Origin: Pseudoalteromonas luteoviolacea
GTDB lineage: Bacteria; Pseudomonadota; Gammaproteobacteria; Enterobacterales; Alteromonadaceae
DNA length: 64,000 nt
Direction of reading: 5' to 3'
Assembly (NCBI RefSeq): GCF_018100925.1
Contig: NZ_JAGJEH010000012.1
Location: forward strand, 62,001-126,000
Each line of letters opens with the position of its first letter. Within the stretch, counting starts at the first letter, position 1. Shown here in pieces: positions 51,453 to 60,044 of this stretch. A program made the translations under genes and the position numbers. The notes beneath the pieces are model-generated. The model worked only from the letters and a program-made list of their open reading frames with translations, was not told where the DNA came from and searched no databases.

Positions 51453-52682
51453 ATGGACAACACAATTATAGAATTACAATTCTCGCTCAACACGTTTTAC
51501 TTCCTGATATCTGGCGTTTTAGTAATGTGGATGGCCGCTGGGTTTGCCATGTTAGAAGCGGGGTTGGTCAGATCAAAAAACACCACCGAAATTTTAACCA
51601 AGAATATCGCGTTGTATGCAATCGCATGCACTATGTACTTGTTGATTGGTTACAACATCATGTATGTAGGAAATTCAGAAGGTGGATTTGTACCAAGCTT
51701 TGGCGCACTGATTGGAGAAGCCTCAGCGGATGCGGATCATGCACTAGAGTCTGATTTTTTCTTCCAAGTAGTTTTCGTAGCCACGGCTATGTCTATTGTC
51801 TCAGGAGCGGTCGCCGAGCGCATGAAGTTGTGGGCGTTTTTATTGTTCACCGTGGTATTGACCGGCGTTATTTATCCAATTCAAGGGTATTGGAGCTGGG
51901 GGGCTGGATTTTTATCTGAACTGGGTTTTGTTGACTTTGCTGGCTCCGCAATTGTTCATGGCGCGGGGGCTGCGGCTGCACTTGCGGGAGTATTGCTGTT
52001 AGGGGCGAGAAAAGGAAAGTATGGTAAGCACGGCGAAATATACCCAATCCCGGGTTCTAATTTGCCACTAGCAACACTCGGCACCTTTATTTTGTGGATG
52101 GGATGGTTTGGCTTTAATGGGGGATCTCAATTGTTTTTAGCCGACAAAGAAAATGCCATTGCAGTGAGTCAAATTATGCTTAATACCAATGCTGCCGCAG
52201 CCGCTGGTGCGATATCTGCACTGTTGGTCTGTAAAGTCATGTGGAAAAAAGCGGATTTAACGATGATCTTAAATGGGGCGCTGGCTGGATTAGTGAGCAT
52301 TACAGCGGAACCCGCCTCTCCAACACCGCTTTTAGCCTGTATCATAGGTGCATTAGGTGGCAGTTTGGTGGTGTTCAGTATCGTTACATTGGATAAATTC
52401 AAAATTGATGATCCGGTCGGTGCTATTTCTGTTCATGGTGTATGTGGTTGCTTAGGGATAATGATGGTGCCATTTTCAAATAGCGAAGCTAATTTTGTAT
52501 CTCAGTTAATTGGGCTTATATCCATTCTCGGTTTTGTGTTTGTTACCTCTTATTTGGTCTGGGCTCTTTTGAAAAAGACCATGGGGATCCGAGTAAGCGA
52601 AGAGGAAGAACTCAGTGGTATGGACCAACATGACTGTGGGGTTGACGCGTATCCAGAGTTTGTCACGATACGTAACCACTAA
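51453..52682 (+). CDS. amtB: Ammonium transporter AmtB
   Basis: Inner-membrane ammonium channel. 409 residues, eleven membrane helices, beginning directly with a helix; no clear cleavable signal peptide like that of E. coli AmtB. The twin conducting histidines are His169 (AIVHGAGAA) and His328 (AISVHGVCG). The C-terminal tail RVSEEEELSGMDQHDCG is the GlnK-contact region. The pair glnK-amtB is conserved. Confidence 0.96.
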   Translation: MDNTIIELQFSLNTFYFLISGVLVMWMAAGFAMLEAGLVRSKNTTEILTKNIALYAIACTMYLLIGYNIMYVGNSEGGFVPSFGALIGEASADADHALESDFFFQVVFVATAMSIVSGAVAERMKLWAFLLFTVVLTGVIYPIQGYWSWGAGFLSELGFVDFAGSAIVHGAGAAAALAGVLLLGARKGKYGKHGEIYPIPGSNLPLATLGTFILWMGWFGFNGGSQLFLADKENAIAVSQIMLNTNAAAAAGAISALLVCKVMWKKADLTMILNGALAGLVSITAEPASPTPLLACIIGALGGSLVVFSIVTLDKFKIDDPVGAISVHGVCGCLGIMMVPFSNSEANFVSQLIGLISILGFVFVTSYLVWALLKKTMGIRVSEEEELSGMDQHDCGVDAYPEFVTIRNH

Positions 52683-52695
52683 CAGTTAAAAGATT

Positions 52696-52723
52696 AAAAA
52701 AGCAGGCTTTAGCCTGCTTTTTT
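52696..52723 (+). terminator. Rho-independent terminator of amtB
   Basis: AAAAAAGCAGGC-TTTA-GCCTGCTTTTTT, 14 nt after the amtB stop; near-symmetric, so it may work both ways. Confidence 0.93.
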
Positions 52724-52791
52724 GGTTTCAGTGACCGTTAATCTAAGTTACTCTAGCATCATTCTAGATATCGTAAAAATTACTCCGGTAA

Positions 52792-55116
52792 ATGTCAGAG
52801 AAAAAACGTACCCCTGCAAGTAAATCAAAGCCGAAGCGCGCAACTAAGAAGTCATCGAATTCTAAAAAAATGCCTATTAAGGAGCGTTTAGGGGTATTTA
52901 AATCCCGGGTTTTACAAACGCTGTGGTCGCTATTTTGGAAAGGTGGTCTGGCAGTTTGCTGTGCGGTTGCTATGTACGTTGTATACCTAGATGCGAAAGT
53001 AAGCAAGCAATTTGAAGGCAATAAATGGCAACTTCCAGTGCAAGTATACGCACGAGCGATGACCTTTTATCCCGACCAGTATTTGTCAGAAGATGAAGTG
53101 TTTTGGGAGTTGGATCGACTAAATTATTCTCGTGTAAATCGCATTAAAAGAACCGGACAATATCTGGTCCAAGGTCGCACAATCACCATATACCGTCGCG
53201 CTTTTGAATTTTATGAAGGCGAAGAGTCGGCAAAAGTCTTTACGCTTAACTTTGCCGGAAAAAAACTGGCAAGTGTCGTTGATAAGAGTGGGAGACGGAC
53301 TTCATCTGAGCGTCTAGAGCCTGTGCAAATTGCACGGATCGGGAATGAGACCAATCAAGACCGCGAGTTTGTTCCGTTAGAAAAATTTCCTAATGTACTC
53401 AAACAAGCGCTATTGGCCGTCGAAGATCGCAATTTTTACGAACACCACGGAGTATCCGTATGGTCAATAATGCGCGCCCTTTACAGCAATATTCGAGCGG
53501 GAAGGACAGTGCAGGGGGGCAGTACGCTCACTCAGCAGTTGGCTAAAAACTTCTACCTGACCCGTGAACGTTCAATTGTACGCAAAATCAATGAAGCTTT
53601 TATCGCGTTGATCTTGGACTACCGATATAGCAAAGATGAAATATTGGAAGCTTACCTCAATGAAGTTTATTTGGGTCAAGCATACAACCAAGGTGTACAT
53701 GGTATGGGGCTGGCTTCGGAGTTTTACTTCGCTAAGCCTGTAGATGAGTTAGAGTTCGACCAAATTGCGTTGTTGGTTGCGATGGTCAAAGGGCCTTCTT
53801 ATTACAACCCGCGAAGGTACCAAGAGCGGTCTATGGAGCGTCGAGATCTGGTACTTAGACTGATGGCAGAAAATGGCATCATTACAACCACTGAATACCG
53901 TCAGTCACTAGAGCGTAAAATTGAGATTCAGCCGCTAAAAGAAAGTTTATTGCAGTCTTATCCGGGTTATCTGGAGTTGGTAAATCGAGAGCTGAAAGGC
54001 TTAGTGCCAAATGATGATATTATTCACGCAGGTGTGAGGATATTCACGTATTTTGAATTGCAAAAACAAAGTGCGATGGAAGAGGCTATCACCTCTGGCT
54101 TGCCTTATTTAGAGCGCCGTTTTGGCACTTCCGGACTGGAAGTTGCGATGTTATCTGTAAATGCGGAAAAATCCGGAGTGTCTGCATTGGTGGCAGGCAG
54201 ACAAATGCGTTTTTCTGGTTTTAATCGTGTGTTGGATACGAGACGCAGTGTCGGCTCTTTGGTCAAGCCAGCAATTTACTTAACGGCACTGCAAAGAGAC
54301 TATAATCTGGGCACTTTGGTCGATGACTCGCCATTGCAAGTTACTGATGCATCAGGCAAGACTTGGTCTCCAGAGAATTTCGATCATGAGTTTCGTGGTC
54401 AGGTGCCTCTTTACGAAGCGTTCAGCAAAAGTTTAAACATACCAGCAGTAAACCTTGGGTTGGACGTTGGGGTACATAAAGTCGCAGATACTATGACTGA
54501 GCTGGGGATAAAAAGTGATATTCCGACTTACCCTTCAATGCTGCTAGGGGCTGTGGAGCTTTCTAGTTTTGATGTTGCTCAAATGTACACAACACTGGCT
54601 GCCGATGGACGCTATAGTGAATTGACCAGTATTTCTGCGATCACAAACGCCAGTGGAAAAACGCTCTACAAACACCAACCAGAGCAAGAGCAAAGGTTTG
54701 ATCCAGTGTCTGTGTACATGACGAAATATGGCTTAAAAAGAGTAACCAAAAGTGGTACTGGCAAGCGTCTTAATAAGCACTTTCCGTCGATTCAGTTGGC
54801 GGGTAAAACAGGGACAAGTAATGATTTGAGAGACAGCTGGTTTACCGGATTCGACCACAATACCGTTACGGTAACTTGGATCGGCCGAGATGATAATAAA
54901 CCAGCAAAGCTGACTGGTGGAAGAGGCGCACTAGAGCTTTATATTCGCTATTTGAAACCTCTGAATCCGCAGGCTATTGTGGACGAGCGGCCTGCAGGAG
55001 TTAAGTGGGCGTTTGTTAGTAAAGCAACCGGTAAGCAAGCTGCACCACACTGCGGGCCAACTATCCAGTTGCCTCTACGGGCGGAGCTATTTAACCCGCG
55101 CCCAAGTTGCAAATAG
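52792..55116 (+). CDS. mrcB: Penicillin-binding protein 1B
   Basis: Bifunctional peptidoglycan polymerase/crosslinker. 774 residues: a basic cytosolic start, one membrane helix (about 47-65), a UB2H-like domain (about 85-165), glycosyltransferase GT51 with Glu211 in EDRNFYEHHG, and a transpeptidase with Ser489-x-x-Lys492 (GSLVKP) and KTGTSND. UB2H and overall length point to PBP1B rather than 1A or 1C. It should interact with LpoB (not in the window). The start ATG 52792 has no strong ribosome site. Confidence 0.95.
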   Translation: MSEKKRTPASKSKPKRATKKSSNSKKMPIKERLGVFKSRVLQTLWSLFWKGGLAVCCAVAMYVVYLDAKVSKQFEGNKWQLPVQVYARAMTFYPDQYLSEDEVFWELDRLNYSRVNRIKRTGQYLVQGRTITIYRRAFEFYEGEESAKVFTLNFAGKKLASVVDKSGRRTSSERLEPVQIARIGNETNQDREFVPLEKFPNVLKQALLAVEDRNFYEHHGVSVWSIMRALYSNIRAGRTVQGGSTLTQQLAKNFYLTRERSIVRKINEAFIALILDYRYSKDEILEAYLNEVYLGQAYNQGVHGMGLASEFYFAKPVDELEFDQIALLVAMVKGPSYYNPRRYQERSMERRDLVLRLMAENGIITTTEYRQSLERKIEIQPLKESLLQSYPGYLELVNRELKGLVPNDDIIHAGVRIFTYFELQKQSAMEEAITSGLPYLERRFGTSGLEVAMLSVNAEKSGVSALVAGRQMRFSGFNRVLDTRRSVGSLVKPAIYLTALQRDYNLGTLVDDSPLQVTDASGKTWSPENFDHEFRGQVPLYEAFSKSLNIPAVNLGLDVGVHKVADTMTELGIKSDIPTYPSMLLGAVELSSFDVAQMYTTLAADGRYSELTSISAITNASGKTLYKHQPEQEQRFDPVSVYMTKYGLKRVTKSGTGKRLNKHFPSIQLAGKTGTSNDLRDSWFTGFDHNTVTVTWIGRDDNKPAKLTGGRGALELYIRYLKPLNPQAIVDERPAGVKWAFVSKATGKQAAPHCGPTIQLPLRAELFNPRPSCK

Positions 55117-55119
55117 ATC

Positions 55120-56961
55120 TTATGTTCTAAACTGACTCATGGCAGACTTTAAATTAGCTGCCATGCTGCTGAGCTGATGGGCGTCATCTTGTGTCGCTTC
55201 CGCCGAACCCAAGGTATGTTCAGCAAGATCGCTAATTTCGCTGGATTCAGAAAGCGCTTGCTGTGTTGCTTGTGTTTGCTGCTGAACTAGCTCTCGAATG
55301 ACATGTCCTTGTTGATCGATATCTGTCATGCTTTGCTCCGCAGCACTTAATATTTGATTAGTCTCATTAGCTGCACTGACCCCTCGCTCCATTTTTTCAA
55401 CGCTACTCAGCATTTTTTGCTGAGTATTGTTCGAGGCGCTTTGCAATGATTTGATAATCGAATGGATTTCCTCAGTTTGTTGTTGGGTGCGTTTGGCAAG
55501 TGTGCGCACTTCATCTGCAACAACTGCAAACCCTCTACCTTGTTCTCCCGCTCGTGCAGCTTCTATGGCCGCATTGAGAGCCAGTAAATTTGTCTGTTCA
55601 GCAATTTCACTGATCCCCAAGCTTACCTTGCTGATGTTTTGGCTGTCTTGAGCAAGTTTGTCTAACGCTTGTCTACTTTCTTCAAACTCGCGCTGTAACA
55701 CAGTCATATGTTGAGCGAGTTCAGTCGTATTCACACTGCCCTGTTTAACTTGTTGAGCGGCGGCACTAGCCAGCTCAGTCGCGTGTTGTGCTGAGGTTTC
55801 TACTGAATCTGCGGCATTGGCCATATCGGAAAGGGCATTATGAATACCGGAAATTTTAATTTGTTGTTGGGCGACATCATGGCGGGTGTCTTGGCTTATG
55901 TGACTTAGCTTGTCGGTAGCATGATGCAGGTCGCTGGTGGTGTTGTGCACATCAGCTAATAATTCAGTAAAGGCATCTAACACCCGGTTATATTGTGCGA
56001 CGATATCATTTAACTCATCATCTCCACGGGATACAGCCCTAGCACGTAAGTCGCCCTGTGCTGCTTTTTGTGCGGACACCGAAAACTCAGAAATGGTATC
56101 AACAACGGCAAAATAAAAACCTAGCATTAGATAGAGAGCGACAAACAGACTCAGTAGGGATGCTGAAGCAACAAGGTTTCGTATCGTTTGTTCCGTACTG
56201 AGCTTCTCCTGTAGTAAGGTTTTTAATGTGGGTAGCGCGGCTTCAATTAAATCTTGAGTTTTTCGTTGTACATTTCTGTGATTGCTGGCAAAAGCGCTGG
56301 CCGTCAGCTCAATATCATCTGGCTCGAGCAATTTTGTTCTAATTGCATGCTGGTATTGGTCTAAAGCATTATTGAGTGCGTCAATTTGGCCAGAAAGCTG
56401 CTGCTTAACAAAAGGGCTTTCTTGCGTGGCAACTTCTAGTTTATCTAACAGCTGAGCTTTTACTATGGGCAGAGCTTTGTTGAGGTTGGATAGCGCGATA
56501 AATGAGTCTGGCGTAAAACGGCCTCTGCTAATTATGGCATTGGCCTGCTCTGCGATATTGTTTATCTGATATACAACTTTGGGGAGAGACTCCACCAAAG
56601 AGCGATTTAAGTATGAGCGACTTAAATCGTTATCAATAGCTAACTTAGAGGCAATGGATACTTGCTCTAACGGTGTGTTAGATGCCTTTGCATTGACTGA
56701 AAAGCCATTTTGGGAGAGCAGCCTTTGATTATCTTTCTGGCGGTTATTAATAATGTTTTCTAGCAGTTTAGGGTAGAGGTTCAGACCTTGCTGCTGTTGT
56801 TGGCTGACTTCAATTGAGTGAGTCAAAGTTGAATTTAAAAAAAACAGACTTAGTGCCAAAGGCAATAGTAAAATACCGAATACCAGACTGATTTTTGTTT
56901 TATATTTTAACTGAGCCATAAATGAGATGGCGGGGCTACATAGCGATCTGAGTCCTGTCAT
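55120..56961 (-). CDS. Methyl-accepting chemotaxis protein
   Basis: A 613-residue membrane chemoreceptor. TM1 is about residues 23-46, and TM2 about 265-290. The periplasmic part between them (about 220 residues) is helical and resembles no common Cache/PAS domain I can name; ligand unknown. A HAMP segment follows (about 295-345), then the signalling helices with the hairpin tip EQTNLLALNAAIEAARAGEQGRGFAVVADEV split around residue 485. The end (SAMSQFRT) has no CheR/CheB tether pentapeptide. It is convergent with mrcB. Confidence 0.92.
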   Translation of the reverse strand: MTGLRSLCSPAISFMAQLKYKTKISLVFGILLLPLALSLFFLNSTLTHSIEVSQQQQQGLNLYPKLLENIINNRQKDNQRLLSQNGFSVNAKASNTPLEQVSIASKLAIDNDLSRSYLNRSLVESLPKVVYQINNIAEQANAIISRGRFTPDSFIALSNLNKALPIVKAQLLDKLEVATQESPFVKQQLSGQIDALNNALDQYQHAIRTKLLEPDDIELTASAFASNHRNVQRKTQDLIEAALPTLKTLLQEKLSTEQTIRNLVASASLLSLFVALYLMLGFYFAVVDTISEFSVSAQKAAQGDLRARAVSRGDDELNDIVAQYNRVLDAFTELLADVHNTTSDLHHATDKLSHISQDTRHDVAQQQIKISGIHNALSDMANAADSVETSAQHATELASAAAQQVKQGSVNTTELAQHMTVLQREFEESRQALDKLAQDSQNISKVSLGISEIAEQTNLLALNAAIEAARAGEQGRGFAVVADEVRTLAKRTQQQTEEIHSIIKSLQSASNNTQQKMLSSVEKMERGVSAANETNQILSAAEQSMTDIDQQGHVIRELVQQQTQATQQALSESSEISDLAEHTLGSAEATQDDAHQLSSMAANLKSAMSQFRT

Positions 56962-57046
56962 AATTTAAATCTTTGTTATTGAGTCACGAAATAGAGACCT
57001 TATTAAGACAAAGAATAGTTCAAAGAAACAGAAATTTTTTTTCAAT

Positions 57047-57077
57047 ATGAAAAAAAAGCCCTTAATGGGCTTTTTCT
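57047..57077 (-). terminator. Terminator of hemL
   Basis: AAAAGCCC-ATTAA-GGGCTTTTTT on the minus strand, flanked by T- and A-runs, about 40 nt past the hemL stop. Confidence 0.88.
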
Positions 57078-57118
57078 TATGCACTTAACAACCAAACTAA
57101 GTTGGCATTTTGTGCTAC

Positions 57119-58408
57119 TTATTTTGCTTTTAGCTTTGCAAATGCGCGATCTGCGGCAGATATTGTGTTTTCGATATCTTTATCGCCATGCATTGTGCTG
57201 ACAAAACCTGCTTCAAACGCAGATGGCGCAAGGTATACGCCTTCGTCTAACATTAAGTGAAAGAAGCGTTTGAATTTCTCCAAGTCACATTCTGTTGCTT
57301 GCTGGTAGCTATCGACACGCTGTGCTGAAGTAAAGAAAAAGCCAAACATGCCACCGGCATAGTTGGTCGTAAGCTCAATACCATGTTTATCAGCCGCAGC
57401 TTGGAAACCGGCGCATAAGGCTTTGCTTTTTGCTTCCAATGCATCGTGTAGACCAGGCTCAGAGAGAAGCTCTAGAGCTTTTAAGCCTGCCGCCATCGCA
57501 ATTGGGTTACCAGATAAGGTGCCAGCTTGATATACAGGGCCAACAGGTGCAATGTAATCCATGATCTCACGTTTACCACCAAAAGCACCTACTGGCATCC
57601 CACCGCCGATGACCTTGCCTAGGCACGTCAGATCAGGCTCGATGTTGTAGTATGCTTGAGCACCACCAAGGGCAACGCGGAAACCTGTCATTACTTCATC
57701 GAAAATAAGTACTGACTTGTGTTCATCACAAATTGCACGAAGACCTTCTAAAAAGCCCTCAACAGGAGGGATGCAGTTCATGTTACCAGCAACTGGCTCG
57801 ACGATGATGCATGCGATTTCGTCTTTATACTCGGCAAAGATCGCTTTGACTTCATCCATATTGTTAAACGATACCGTCAGTGTATGTTTGGCAAAGTCTT
57901 CAGGAATGCCTGGTGAATTGGGAACGCCCATGGTGAGCGCTCCAGAACCCGCTTTTACTAGCAAAGAGTCAGCATGACCATGATAGCAACCCTCAAACTT
58001 AAGGATTTTATCTCTGCCTGTATAGCCACGAGCAAGACGTATAGCACTCATGGTTGCTTCGGTACCTGAACTGACCATACGCACAGTTTCAATTGATGGA
58101 ACCAACTCTTTGACTTTTTCAGCCATCAAGATTTCGGTCTCGGTTGGCGCACCATAGCTTAAGCCATTTTCAACAGCGTCTAACACCGCTTGTTTGATAG
58201 CTGGATGATTGTGGCCAAGTATCATTGGCCCCCACGAGCCAACATAGTCGATGTAACGGTTATCGTCAGCATCAAAGGTGAAAGGGCCTTCTGCTTTTGT
58301 AATAAACAAAGGTGTGCCGCCAACGCCGTTAAACGCTCTTACTGGTGAGTTTACACCGCCTGGGATGGAAGCTTGTGCACGCTCAAATAAATCTTGGCTA
58401 ATTGTCAT
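57119..58408 (-). CDS. hemL: Glutamate-1-semialdehyde 2,1-aminomutase
   Basis: PLP/PMP enzyme that makes 5-aminolevulinate in the C5 haem route. From ATG 58408 (AGAAGGA site) it has 429 residues; E. coli HemL is 426. The PLP lysine is Lys265 in LGKVIGGG; GTEATMSAIRLARG and DEVMTGFR are present. A frame extension 60 nt upstream overlaps pyrB and is unlikely. The locus hemL-(pyrB-hemJ)-clc-erpA is an expanded form of the E. coli hemL-clcA-erpA order. Confidence 0.97.
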   Translation of the reverse strand: MTISQDLFERAQASIPGGVNSPVRAFNGVGGTPLFITKAEGPFTFDADDNRYIDYVGSWGPMILGHNHPAIKQAVLDAVENGLSYGAPTETEILMAEKVKELVPSIETVRMVSSGTEATMSAIRLARGYTGRDKILKFEGCYHGHADSLLVKAGSGALTMGVPNSPGIPEDFAKHTLTVSFNNMDEVKAIFAEYKDEIACIIVEPVAGNMNCIPPVEGFLEGLRAICDEHKSVLIFDEVMTGFRVALGGAQAYYNIEPDLTCLGKVIGGGMPVGAFGGKREIMDYIAPVGPVYQAGTLSGNPIAMAAGLKALELLSEPGLHDALEAKSKALCAGFQAAADKHGIELTTNYAGGMFGFFFTSAQRVDSYQQATECDLEKFKRFFHLMLDEGVYLAPSAFEAGFVSTMHGDKDIENTISAADRAFAKLKAK

Positions 58409-58424
58409 AATGTGTCCTTCTTGA

Positions 58425-59441
58425 TTAACTTTGACGTTTTCTGCTGAACCAAGGTACGTTTGTTTCATACTGTTGTACTTTATTTTCTACACCCAGTGTT
58501 AGTGCGAAAAGTGCCATTCGGATCAGTACACCGTTTTGCACTTGTCTGAAGATGGCTAAGTTATCGTTACTGTTTAAATCGTTGTCTAGCTCATTGGCGT
58601 CACTGCGGCTATCTCTTGGAAGTGGGTGCATCAATACAGACTCAGGTTTACAGTGCGCATCGTAAATTGCTTGGCTAATTCTAAATCCGCCACGATATTT
58701 ATTGGCTTCTTCTTGCGATGGAAAACGCTCTTCTTGAATACGTGTTTGGTAGACGATATCCGCTGCGAGGTTACCTTCCATTTGAGAAACAAGTTCAATT
58801 TGATGACCTGCATTAGAGACCGCGTCGAGCACGTAGTCAGGCATTTGCAAACCATCAGGTGCAACCATAGAGAATTTAATATTTTTATAATGGCACAGTA
58901 GTTTGGACAATGAGTGTACGGTGCGACCATACTTCAAATCACCGACTAAAGCGATATGCATACCGTCGACTGTGCGATCGAAACGGCTGAGTTCACGGTC
59001 GATTGTCAATAGATCTAATAGTGCTTGGGTTGGGTGTTCGTTCGGGCCATCACCGCCATTGAGTACCGGCACATCAGAGCCTGTCGCAAACTCTGCGACA
59101 CTGCCTGCATCTGGATGGCGCATGGCAACCGCGTCAGCATAGGCAGAGATAACACGGGCAGTATCATATAGTGACTCACCTTTTGCTAAGGCGGAGCTTT
59201 GCATGCCGGTGGTTTCTCTTACTAGGCCACCTAATAAGTTAAATGCAGTACCAAAACTGACACGTGTACGGGTACTAGGTTCAAAGAATAAATTTGCGAG
59301 TACGGCACCTTCAAGCACTTGAGTACGTTTATGCTTTTTGGCATACGGCTCCATGCGCTTGGCGACGTCAAAAATTAATTCAATGGCTTCTCTATCGAGT
59401 TGATTGACAGAAAGGATGTTTTCACCTTGGAAACTTAGCAT
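58425..59441 (-). CDS. pyrB: Aspartate carbamoyltransferase catalytic chain
   Basis: Second step of pyrimidine synthesis: carbamoyl phosphate plus aspartate. From ATG 59441 (AGGAA site) it is 338 residues, about 27 longer than E. coli PyrB, with extra residues mainly near the C-terminus. The carbamoyl-phosphate loop STRTR is at 56-60; HPTQALLDLLTI and LKYGRTVHSLSKLL are intact. No regulatory pyrI follows, so it is probably the unregulated or differently regulated class. It is 16 bp upstream of hemL on the same strand. Confidence 0.94.
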   Translation of the reverse strand: MLSFQGENILSVNQLDREAIELIFDVAKRMEPYAKKHKRTQVLEGAVLANLFFEPSTRTRVSFGTAFNLLGGLVRETTGMQSSALAKGESLYDTARVISAYADAVAMRHPDAGSVAEFATGSDVPVLNGGDGPNEHPTQALLDLLTIDRELSRFDRTVDGMHIALVGDLKYGRTVHSLSKLLCHYKNIKFSMVAPDGLQMPDYVLDAVSNAGHQIELVSQMEGNLAADIVYQTRIQEERFPSQEEANKYRGGFRISQAIYDAHCKPESVLMHPLPRDSRSDANELDNDLNSNDNLAIFRQVQNGVLIRMALFALTLGVENKVQQYETNVPWFSRKRQS

Positions 59442-59562
59442 GCGGCGATTCCTAATCACAGATTGACAACAGGAGGCAAGGGTGCGCTCCTAACCGAGAT
59501 AACCTTGGCAACAGCAGGTTACTGGAACGATATGATAGCATAATTGAACGTCAACAGGAGAG

Positions 59563-59585
59563 TATGACGGCAGGATACCGTCATA
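59563..59585 (-). terminator. Hairpin after hemJ
   Basis: TATGACGG / CCGTCATA, perfect 8-bp stem, 6 nt past the hemJ stop and upstream of pyrB; no U-run, so termination is uncertain. Confidence 0.45.
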
Positions 59586-59591
59586 TTTGTA

Positions 59592-60026
59592 TTAAAAAAA
59601 TGGTTTTAAGACTGCGAGCAATATGATGGGTAACAGCAAGAACACTGGAAACTCGTTAAAAAAGCGATAAAAACGTGTACTGCGAATATTTCGGTCGTGC
59701 TTAAAGTCTGCCAACAGTTTGAAACAATAGGCATGATAAATATAAAGAATGATCACAAAGACCAGCTTATAGTGAAGCCATAAATTGTATTTAAACCACT
59801 CCCTGCCGTATTCAACAATAGTCAGCACACCAAAAATGGTGGTGAGCACTGCAAAAGGCGTCACGAAGTATAGCAGTCGTCGCTCCATAATTTTGAGCAT
59901 GGCAGAGCATGCTTTTTCTTCAGTCATGGTGTGATAGATAAATAGCCGAGGCAAGTAGAAAATGCCAGCAAACCACGCGACCATAAAAAAGATGTGCAAA
60001 GCTTTGTAAATCAGCAAAGCGCTCAT
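59592..60026 (-). CDS. hemJ: Protoporphyrinogen oxidase HemJ
   Basis: Membrane protein that oxidises protoporphyrinogen IX to protoporphyrin IX in haem synthesis, the form found where HemG is missing. 144 residues with four membrane helices. The conserved histidine is His11 in KALHIFFMVAWFAG, and the family motif FYLPRLFIYH is clear. Its position near hemL fits a haem-synthesis role. The clc gene ends 18 nt upstream on the same strand. Confidence 0.92.
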   Translation of the reverse strand: MSALLIYKALHIFFMVAWFAGIFYLPRLFIYHTMTEEKACSAMLKIMERRLLYFVTPFAVLTTIFGVLTIVEYGREWFKYNLWLHYKLVFVIILYIYHAYCFKLLADFKHDRNIRSTRFYRFFNEFPVFLLLPIILLAVLKPFF

Positions 60027-60044
60027 AGTGCCCCTTATTTTTAG